A stretch of DNA of 64,000 nt from assembly GCA_019918135.1 (NCBI GenBank), contig WBZZ01002685.1:87501-151500 (forward strand), given 5' to 3'. The position numbers and the translations under genes are program-made. Below, piece by piece: positions 55,415 through 62,384 of this stretch. A model generated the notes under the pieces. The model was not told where the DNA came from. It ran no database searches and worked only from the letters and a program-made list of their open reading frames with translations. Position 1 is the stretch's first letter, and each line of letters opens with the position of its first letter. Source of the DNA: Paulinella micropora. Its lineage: Eukaryota; Cercozoa; Imbricatea; Euglyphida; Paulinellidae.

Positions 55415-56897
55415 CTATGAAATCGTAATCATATTCGCCTTAACCTGAACCTCTCGCTGAGTTATTGCCACGGTGTAATGGTTGAAGGCAGCATTCACGG
55501 TGGTCGCAATAAACTCCCATCGTCGCTCAGTATCAAGGCTTAAACCACTGATTTCATTTTGGTCCTTGCTATATAGCGGACGGGTATTGTCCTAAGTATC
55601 AACCCAGAACCAGTTGTATTTATACACATCGTTATTCATCAAGGCCGAACCCTCAATCTTTGGTTTCAGATACATATAGTCTTCTTCGCTCGCAGCATCA
55701 ATGTTGAAATCTTGCTGGCGGCACCATCCAGAGTAGTGTAAAAATTAACAACCTTAACGGCACCACGGTTATCGTGGTCATAAGCTGTGTTCTTTTTTTC
55801 TTCATTGTTAAAAACAGAGTGATAAATCTTCTTCAAACGGCGACCGTGCCCGCGGTCAAATCGCATAATAATATTTCGGGTTGTGCTTACGGGTGTGGTA
55901 TTCTTGTAAACATAGGGATAATCAATATTGAAGCTCATACCTTCGGGGCTGGCAATCTTCTGCTGGATTGATTGAATGACATCAGGGTTCGTTTCAACCG
56001 CAAGAAACAAGGCAAGATTGGTGACATCAGCGGACACAGCCATAGGCATGGTAGCATTTAGCGCGGCAAGATAAGCAGTGCTAATAGCAGTAGCAGCACC
56101 ATTCGTCACCGTATAACCGGTTCTGTCAGTAGCACCCCACACAATCCGCATAGTCAAAATCTCTGGAAACATAATAGTCTTATCAAGTGCGAAAATAGTG
56201 TTAATAATCATACCCAAAGGAATTTTAACATTAATAGCCAAAGCGGCATTCGCTCCACTTCCAACAAGATACATCGCCTCATTGTAATTAACATTTACGG
56301 CCGACAAAGCTCCAGTTCAGTCAAAGCAGCATCATCGTGACGACGAGCAGATATCACGGGCTCTTGCAATAGAGCCTGAGTAGAGGCGGCAACATTGTTA
56401 CCAGCATCGGTAGCCGCACGAAAGGCTCTTCTAGTTGCTTCAACAGCACTAATGTTAATCAATCCGTTAGCATTACACTTTTGAAGCATACAGCCATAAC
56501 CACTAGCATCACCGTGGTTAGGAAGGTCTCAGAAATCCTTCAAGCTCATTTCTGGTTTCCGCAACATCTTAGTCACAGTTCTAAGGTTGTTAACATCGCA
56601 CAGATAAACACCGCTACGGGTTTGAAGTTGTATCTGGCTAATTTGCGAAAGGCAATCCATAAAAATTCTTGAATAAGTGTTGGCACCCGCTGCCCTCATA
56701 GTATAAGTAAAACTCAAATAAGACCGAGCGAGATTGAAAGGTCGGCTAATAAGGTCAAAGCTTCGTTCTTGTCCGCCAGCAGTAGTGACCTCAAAGGTTC
56801 CAGAACCCTCACGAGGGGCCAGCTTATTCAAACGATAAGAAGCACTGATGTAGTCAGTCTTGCTAAAATCTAGTTCGCCTCCGTGTTGTGTGGGCAT
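55415..56897 (-). pseudogene. Major capsid protein (double jelly-roll type), four lesions
   Basis: ATG at 56897 (MPTQHGGELDFSK). Coding continues to TAG at 55415, ~494 codons, right for a PLV capsid protein. Lesions: TGA at 56529-56531, a frameshift near 56.30 kb, a frameshift near 55.71 kb, and TAG at 55592-55594. Typical parts are FNLARSYLSFTYTM early in the first jelly roll, and VYKYNWFWVD and ERRWEFIATTVNAAFNHYTVAI near the C-terminus. Identification rests on position before the penton, size and pattern, not on a database match. With four breaks this copy cannot make capsids unless recoded or mis-sequenced. Confidence 0.65.
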
Positions 56898-56946
56898 TTT
56901 TGTGTAAGTGCTTTTTTTCAAAAACCACTTACGAACTCAAAAACGA

Positions 56947-56968
56947 TTTTTAAAAGGTCTCTATATAT
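56947..56968 (-). promoter_or_regulatory. Promoter box upstream of the capsid gene
   Basis: Minus strand ATATATAGAGACCTTTTAAA, about 50-70 bases before the capsid ATG; variant of the box at 53616. Confidence 0.5.
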
Positions 56969-57004
56969 TTTAATATGAGAAAAAAATTAATTAATTAATT
57001 ACCT

Positions 57005-57022
57005 GTAGGGGCGAGCCCCTAC
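57005..57022. terminator. GC-rich hairpin H4 after the penton gene
   Basis: GTAGGGGCGAGCCCCTAC, 25 bases beyond the stop of the minus-strand penton gene (57047). Confidence 0.55.
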
Positions 57023-57046
57023 AACCCCAATTGGGTTTGAAAGGGT

Positions 57047-57766
57047 TTACCCTTTCGATTTGAGTAGATTAAAAAATGATGTAAATAAATTAAAATAATT
57101 CGTCTCGCGGTAAATCAACAATGTCATTACAATACCTAACCCGTTGAGATTAACTGGTTGGTCATTTTCGTCAGTCAAGTAAAACCGATACACATTGCTC
57201 AAACTCGTAGATAGCCTTTTTCCGTATTCACTACCCGAGCCGTCGTAGATAACAGAGCCGAACGGGATTTCATTCGCTGTATATATTTCTTGGAGCACGT
57301 GGTTATCGCCTTCGCCTACCATGTCGCTTTGTAGATACAATGTTTTTTCACCCGTCAAGATTATGACATTTGGAGACTTAATGGTATTTTTAGCAAAGAA
57401 ATATGTTGAGTCGCGGTCAAAACCCATTACTTCGTGGATACGTGTTTCGGTGTTAAATATAAACCGCGGTTGGATGCCTCCATTGTTCGCTACGGTAAAT
57501 AATAGCTTGCCGTCTTCTGGGTCGGTGTTTGTGTTGTTGCTCGTAACGGCGTATGTGTAGTCATTGGGGCTGTCTGCCGTTAGCACCTCGGCCAGTTTAT
57601 TTTTTAAGTTGTTCATTGTGTAGTTGCCCTCGGGTATCGTAATCAGAGCCTCATAGCCATCTTCACTAAGAGTAAAAGTATTATAAGGACTTGCCACAGA
57701 GTAATACGACTTCGGCACATAGATATGTAAAATTTTACAGTGTGTTGGATTATCTAGCGATTTCAT
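57047..57766 (-). CDS. Penton (minor capsid) protein, intact
   Basis: 239 residues from the ATG at 57766. FTLSEDGYEALITIPEGNYTMNNL is the start of the single jelly-roll penton fold in PLVs and virophages (ITIPEGNYT...L...L). It continues with VMGFDRDSTYFFA, NVIILTGEKTLYL, and IYTANEIPFGSVI, and ends in a hydrophobic strand. It would form the capsid vertices. Unlike its neighbour, the major capsid gene, it has no lesion. Confidence 0.75.
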   Translation of the reverse strand: MKSLDNPTHCKILHIYVPKSYYSVASPYNTFTLSEDGYEALITIPEGNYTMNNLKNKLAEVLTADSPNDYTYAVTSNNTNTDPEDGKLLFTVANNGGIQPRFIFNTETRIHEVMGFDRDSTYFFAKNTIKSPNVIILTGEKTLYLQSDMVGEGDNHVLQEIYTANEIPFGSVIYDGSGSEYGKRLSTSLSNVYRFYLTDENDQPVNLNGLGIVMTLLIYRETNYFNLFTSFFNLLKSKG

Positions 57767-57901
57767 ATCAATAGAGTGAGTGAAATCACTGTCCGTGCGT
57801 TTATCCTATTTTTGCTATTGACATAGTAAATATTGCTACTTCGCCCACCACGATATTCCATGCGGAGACTTCGCCTCCGCACCTCCACGGGTTTTGTGAA
57901 A

Positions 57902-57923
57902 CTTTTTCAAAGGTTTCTATATA
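57902..57923 (-). promoter_or_regulatory. Promoter box with leader repeat upstream of the penton gene
   Basis: Minus strand TATATAGAAACCTTTGAAAA followed by the leader repeat (57857-57895) containing the hairpin GCGGAGGCGAAGTCTCCGC, ~90 bases before the penton ATG. Confidence 0.6.
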
Positions 57924-57952
57924 ATGAAAAAATATATTTTTGTTTTACATCT

Positions 57953-59637
57953 CTAAATAAAAGTATCAAAGCCGTAGCCGTTCTGAGCTTTCAACTCTTC
58001 CGCTTCTTTTTCTTTTAAGTCTGTCCAACCGCTGGCAAATTTAAAGCGGTTTCCTTTCGCCCGCTCTAACAAAAACCTAATACTATGCCACCCGCAGGTA
58101 TCTATTGTGTCGCTTTGGTTTTTAACTTGATTAACCTTCATAAGCAGATATGTGTTCGGCTTACTCTTGTCAATAAGCTGTTTCATTTGGTGTAGAAATA
58201 GGTCTGTCGGTTTATACAGTGCGAGCGGGTCGTAGATTTCAATAGAGTCGTCTTTAATTAGGTCAACCCAAACAGCAATCCAATGTGAGCCTGGTTGGCT
58301 AGACTTATCCAAGTTCATAATAAAACCATAATTCTTTCTTTTTTCTGGTTTCAATTTGTTTATTTCATCGCTGGCTACTGTTCCCAAATACCAATCGTGC
58401 TTCCTCATAATGGTGTCTATTTCATCCGTCATTAATCCTCTGTAGGGGTAAACCCCTACAACCCCATCAGAGGGGGTGCGGGGGACGAAGTTCCCTGCTC
58501 CTCCTCCCACGATTTCGGGTGTTGTGTCGGCAGTGATTTCGGGTGTTGTGTCGGGCGTGGGTTCGGTGTTGGTTTCAGGTATGGTGTCGGGTGATGTGTC
58601 GGCAATGGTTTCGGTGGTTGGGGTTGCTTCCTCGGTTGGTTGAATACCGAGATTATTTGAAACTTGATTTTTAATATTTGGGTCGCTTCTCATTTCATTT
58701 ACTAAGTTATTTACATAATCCTTCTTCTTCATTTTTTTCCTGTATTTACCCTTCTTCAAATATTTCTTAATTTTTGCTATCGTTAAAAGTTTGTGGATTA
58801 ATTCCTCCATCGTTTTTGCCCCAGCACCCGTTTGGTTTATTCCCAAATAATCAGCGAGTTTCTTTCTCATTTCATTCTGGTCTATTCCTAAATCAATACC
58901 TTCATCTACTATAACTTGTGCAATACCCGCAGTCGTGTGTTTTCCTTTAACTTTTTTTGGTGGTGGTTTGCCCCGAGCTTTCATTTCTTTTTCCAAAGCA
59001 GGGCCCAAAGTTTTGGGTATATCCAATTTCGGATATTTGTAATCATTTCTTAAACCTGCGGATATGTATGATATTTTATCTTTAATTTCAAAGTGTTTCG
59101 CTTTGGCCTCCGCTTGCTTTTTTTCTTGTTCTAATTCTTTTTTGTATTGTTCAGCCAGTTCTTTCTGCTCATCTGCTGATTGGGCATCGGCTATCGCTTT
59201 CTCTATTCCTTTACCAAGTTTGATAAATTCTGTTTTGCTCAAGCTTTTAATAAATTTAGTTGTAAAGCCTGCTTTCTTCATTAATTCAATGTATTTTTCT
59301 TTTAATTCTTTTTCAGCCTTTTTCTCTTCTTTTGTTTTCAATGGCATCTGTTTTTCTTCTGGTGCTTGGGGTGCTTGTGGTGGTGCTTGTGGTGGTGCTT
59401 GGGGTGCTTGTGGTGCTTGTGGTGGTCCTAGTTGTGGTGCTTGGGTGGTGCTTGTGGTGGTGCTTGTGGTGGTGCTTGTATGTATTGAGGTTGGAACTGG
59501 GGTGGCGGTAATAACATTAAATTATTTTTTCTATCTTGTTCAAATTTTACATCCTCTATAAGTTTTTGCTCTCTGTTCGCCTCCCTTATTAATTCTTCTT
59601 GTCTTTCCTTCATTTCCGCATTCTCCTTCCTCTCCAT
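57953..59637 (-). CDS. Adenain-like cysteine protease with coiled-coil and PPQA repeat, one indel
   Basis: The frame 57953-59347 (464 codons) is intact; in-frame PPQAP repeats lead into it from upstream, and a 1-base indel near 59448 separates it from the frame starting with ATG at 59637 (MERKENAEMKERQEEL, then QPQYIQAPPQAPPQAPP). The full gene is thus ~560 codons: helical N-terminus, proline-rich repeat, basic/helical region, a Thr/Pro/Glu linker (TPDTTPEITADTTPEI), then the protease. Counted from 59347, catalytic residues are His355 in GSHWIAV, Asp373 in IEIYDP, Gln411 and Cys418 in TIDTCGWHS, the Ulp1/adenain pattern. It matures capsid proteins in related viruses. A hairpin (58442-58498) is inserted in frame between linker and protease. 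Confidence 0.8.
58442..58498. repeat. GC-rich double hairpin H5, in frame inside the protease
   Basis: GTAGGGGTAAACCCCTAC plus GCGGGGGACGAAGTTCCCTGC. On the minus strand it encodes part of GGAGNFVPRTPSDGVVGVYPYR, exactly at the linker/domain border. Confidence 0.85.
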
Positions 59638-60038
59638 TATCTTTTCTTCTCATCTTCTGCCTGTTCTCTTAACTTCTTTTCCTTTTCCTCCTGCTCGTGT
59701 ATTAGTTCATATTTTTTCAGCAGGTTGTTTTGTATCTGGTTGCAGTTCTCGTGTTCAAGGCGATTGAATTCGGACTTGATTATTCGCTCTTTTGTAGGGA
59801 CTCCGCCCCTACGACCCCGCCTGTTGGGTTTGGAATGGGTATCCCCTTTCATATATTTCAAAAACAGTTTAACGATTTGAAGTGCTGAAAGGTCATTCGT
59901 TTTCTCGCCAAAGTTGAGATATGCTCGTTTGCCTTTCACTTTAATATATGGTCGGCCATCTTTGGTTCTGTATATCCTTGGCGGTCGTTGTTTTCGCAGA
60001 GACTTCGCCTCCGCACCTCCACAAGTTTTGGTCTTCAT
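59637..60038 (-). CDS. Basic/coiled-coil protein upstream of the protease
   Basis: 133 codons from the ATG at 60038; its first ~15 codons are a captured copy of the leader repeat (GGAEAKSLRKQ). RTKDGRPYIKVKGKRAYL is a compact basic module, followed by a coiled coil rich in E/K. The stop overlaps the next start (TAATG). A single hairpin (59794-59812) is read in frame as RRGRRGGVPTKER. It may be a core or scaffold protein; no family recognised. Confidence 0.5.
   Translation of the reverse strand: MKTKTCGGAEAKSLRKQRPPRIYRTKDGRPYIKVKGKRAYLNFGEKTNDLSALQIVKLFLKYMKGDTHSKPNRRGRRGGVPTKERIIKSEFNRLEHENCNQIQNNLLKKYELIHEQEEKEKKLREQAEDEKKR
59794..59812. repeat. GC-rich hairpin H6, in frame
   Basis: GTAGGGACTCCGCCCCTAC followed by GACCCCGCC, a degenerate member of the hairpin family inside the 133-codon frame. 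Confidence 0.6.
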
Positions 60039-60105
60039 ATGCAGAGACTTCGCCTCCGCACCTCCGTTTTTGGTGAAGCTTTTTTTTAAAAAGGTTCGTA
60101 TATTG
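59996..60105 (-). promoter_or_regulatory. Tandem leader repeats and promoter box
   Basis: Two copies of the leader repeat (59996-60025 and 60040-60066; minus strand GGAGGTGCGGAGGCGAAGTC). The outer copy is preceded on the minus strand by AATATACGAACCTTTTTAAA (box within 60078-60105). The inner copy has been taken into the coding frame. Confidence 0.6.
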
Positions 60106-60127
60106 TTAGAAAAAAAATAATATAAGA

Positions 60128-60207
60128 TTTAGTTTAATACATAACCCCAACGGAGGGGTATGCTTTGAGAAGCATAGCTTCGCAATGCGGGGGACGAAGG
60201 CCCCTGC
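60128..60207. terminator. Hairpin pair H7 after the 104-residue gene
   Basis: GCGGGGGACGAAGGCCCCTGC ends at 60207, touching the minus-strand stop (60207-60209). A second palindrome TATGCTTTGAGAAGCATA lies at about 60160-60177. Confidence 0.55.
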
Positions 60208-60521
60208 TAACGAAACTTAACAGCCCCGCCTCGTTGCTTGCCATATCCTTGCTTCATCGCAGCCTTCGCTACACGGTCCGCATAAGGCACTCCTACATCG
60301 CTCAGAAAAGTAGCACCCCTTGAAATCAATTGGTTCTTCTTGATACACCTATTAGCATCCACTATCGCTTTTCCTACCTTGGCCCAATTAACTTTTCCTC
60401 CTGTTTGTTTCTTTTCCCCCTTCTTCTTTCGTCCTCCTGCTTGTGGCATTTTGACTGGGCTTGGATTGTATCCGATATTGTATCCCGCTGGTTGTGAAAT
60501 AATCACTGGTGATGTTGGCAT
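60207..60521 (-). CDS. Small basic virion protein (104 aa)
   Basis: ATG at 60521 directly after an AATATAG box. Gly/Lys-rich centre (AGGRKKKGEKKQTGGK), one predicted helix (WAKVGKAIVDANRCI) and a GYGKQRGGAVKFR end. Short basic proteins of this type next to the packaging ATPase are usual in PLVs and may bind DNA or serve as minor capsid cement. No precise family. Confidence 0.5.
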   Translation of the reverse strand: MPTSPVIISQPAGYNIGYNPSPVKMPQAGGRKKKGEKKQTGGKVNWAKVGKAIVDANRCIKKNQLISRGATFLSDVGVPYADRVAKAAMKQGYGKQRGGAVKFR

Positions 60522-60553
60522 CTATATTGTATAGAAAAAAATAAATAATAAAA

Positions 60554-61381
60554 TTACAAAAATCGTTTATTAAAATTTTGCCTCAGTTCGTCAGATACCG
60601 AATCCACATACAAAAAGTTAAACCTCTCTTTCGTCGCATCGTGATATTTTTCAATAAAGTAGTCTAAATCATATCCAAGGTCTAAATGCTTATACACGAG
60701 TTCTATTTTATCTTGAGACTGTCCTGGAAAAATGAGTAGGTAGTCTAGCTGTTTGATTGCCTCAGGTTTCAAATCGTTCAAATACTGCGAGCTCATAATC
60801 ACCTTTGACTTGTAGTGTCTATTTTTTTTAAGTAGGTCGCTTACTGATTTATCTCTGAGCCCGCTACCCAAATCGTCTAGCACGAACACGACTTCTGGTG
60901 TAATGTATTTGCTCGGTCTCTCCACCTTTTCGCCTCCCTCCTGTTTCTTCTTTTCCTCTTTTCCAAAGTATAAAAACTTCGGCTTTTCTACTTCATCCTT
61001 CCCGTCCTGAACAATTTCGCCTTCTTCTTGCTCCTCGTCAGGTTTATTCAGTTTATCTAACTCGTAATCTATGACACTGTATCCATCCGTTTTCAAATAT
61101 GTGTATATAGCCATCGGGTTTCCCTTCTTCTTGAAGTGCTTAACCATTTCTTTGTAAATGTGGTCCTTGTGTATTGTGCTGGCAATAATAACAATACGGG
61201 TCTTTTTGTCGGTGGTTCGTTTCAGGATTTCAAACAGTGCGGTCGTCTTGCCACTCTTCTTGCGAGCGAGAAGAAAAATATTGGCATACGGTTCATCAAA
61301 TAACTTATATCCTTTTGCCAACTTCTCACCATCTCCGTTTTGTCTGACTGGTCTAACTTTAATATCGTTAATTTTTTCCAT
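60554..61381 (-). CDS. Genome-packaging ATPase (FtsK/HerA, A32-like)
   Basis: 275 residues, intact. FLLARKKSGKTTALFEIL (residues 36-53) is the Walker A loop; the first position is Ala rather than the usual Gly. VVFVLDDLGSGL (~165) is Walker B. VIMSSQYLNDL and LLIFPGQSQDKIELVY follow as in A32-type ATPases of virophages, PLVs and large DNA viruses. A long charged insert (EEQEEGEIVQDGKDEVEK) lies between A and B. It would pump the genome into the capsid. No lesion seen. Confidence 0.85.
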   Translation of the reverse strand: MEKINDIKVRPVRQNGDGEKLAKGYKLFDEPYANIFLLARKKSGKTTALFEILKRTTDKKTRIVIIASTIHKDHIYKEMVKHFKKKGNPMAIYTYLKTDGYSVIDYELDKLNKPDEEQEEGEIVQDGKDEVEKPKFLYFGKEEKKKQEGGEKVERPSKYITPEVVFVLDDLGSGLRDKSVSDLLKKNRHYKSKVIMSSQYLNDLKPEAIKQLDYLLIFPGQSQDKIELVYKHLDLGYDLDYFIEKYHDATKERFNFLYVDSVSDELRQNFNKRFL

Positions 61382-61396
61382 CGCTCAATATTTTCT

Positions 61397-61768
61397 TCAA
61401 GCCAAAAATTCTAAACAAATAACAATTCTTCCAGCTAGTTGGTCAGTCTCAATATTTCCGTTGTCCGTTTTCAATACCCTAAACGAATACTGCCCGTCGG
61501 TCCAGCCGATATTTCCAAGATTATAACCGAGGTTTGAAATGTTTGCCGTGGTGCTGTCGGCGAATGTGCCAATAATTCCAATGCGGTCCATATGAAGGAT
61601 TTTTGTTTTCGTTTCCGATGTATCATTCATATAGTGGATAAACTTAACATTCATTCTTGTTGGTGTAAAGTTCATTTTAATGTTTTTGTCAAATGTCTTG
61701 CTACCATTAACCCCGCCTGGAAAATCATTACTTAGAAAAATAATCTTTTGGTATTTGAACTCACTCAT
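61397..61768 (-). CDS. Unknown 123-residue viral protein
   Basis: ATG at 61768 follows AATATAGT by one base. Beta-rich (MNVKFIHYMNDTSETKTKIL, NIGWTDGQYSFRVLKTDNG) without signal peptide, membrane segment or enzyme motif; 15 bases upstream of the ATPase gene. Possibly a small structural protein with a single beta-sandwich. Confidence 0.5.
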   Translation of the reverse strand: MSEFKYQKIIFLSNDFPGGVNGSKTFDKNIKMNFTPTRMNVKFIHYMNDTSETKTKILHMDRIGIIGTFADSTTANISNLGYNLGNIGWTDGQYSFRVLKTDNGNIETDQLAGRIVICLEFLA

Positions 61769-61790
61769 ACTATATTGTGTATAATATATT

Positions 61791-62042
61791 ATGTTAATAA
61801 TATTATTACTTGTGTGCTCTGTGTTAGGTCGGACCGCCTGCGACTTTTACTCACGAGTCAGCGATAAAAAAAATGAAAGTTGTGTGTGGTGTATTCAAAA
61901 AGGAATAGAAACAAAATTTAAATGTGTTTTCATAAATAACGGAAATAATATGTGTCGTTCCTTTGATGAGACTTTACCTTTAATGTGTGCTGGTGATAGC
62001 TCTTGGTATAAAATCTATTCGTATGAATGCTCACTTCTTTGA
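61791..62042 (+). CDS. Small secreted Cys-rich protein on the plus strand
   Basis: 83 residues beginning MLIILLLVCSVLGRTACDF, a clear signal peptide with a likely cut near residue 14-16. The mature part has 7 Cys and contains CVWCIQKG and MCRSFDETLPLMC. It is the only plus-strand gene within the minus-strand block. It overlaps the end of the next minus-strand gene by 12 bases. Start ATG lies after an AT-rich box shared back to back with the 61768 gene. No family recognised. Confidence 0.55.
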   Translation: MLIILLLVCSVLGRTACDFYSRVSDKKNESCVWCIQKGIETKFKCVFINNGNNMCRSFDETLPLMCAGDSSWYKIYSYECSLL

Positions 62043-62384
62043 ACTAGAAGATGGGCTAGGAAGGCATATTCCAATCAACAGTGTTAAAATACCCACATAA
62101 GTGTTAGCAACCTCACACGGTAAGTTCTTTTCAGACAACCTCACGATACAAAGGGTTATAATGGCGATAATGATACCCATCTGAAATAAGTATTTAATAA
62201 GTCTGCTGTCAGTTTTTCGCTTAGTCAAACAGCAATCCCAGCTGTCCTCGTATTCGTGGTATATTTTTTTTCCTTCCTGCTTAATTTGGACATCTAATAC
62301 CCTATTTTTCAACTCTGGTGTCAGTTCGCCATCTACTTCTATGATTGGCGGCGGGTGTAATCTAGGGGGCATTTGAAAATACAA
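62031..62384 (-). CDS. Two-segment membrane protein
   Basis: 117 residues from a start at 62384. Pro-rich N-terminus (PPRLHPPPIIEVDGELTPEL), then two hydrophobic segments (LFQMGIIIAIITLCIV and TYVGILTLLIGICLP) and a Ser/Lys tail. Its first 23 bases overlap the 3' end of the fibre gene. Probably a virion or host-membrane protein. Confidence 0.55.
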   Translation of the reverse strand: MYFQMPPRLHPPPIIEVDGELTPELKNRVLDVQIKQEGKKIYHEYEDSWDCCLTKRKTDSRLIKYLFQMGIIIAIITLCIVRLSEKNLPCEVANTYVGILTLLIGICLPSPSSSSKK

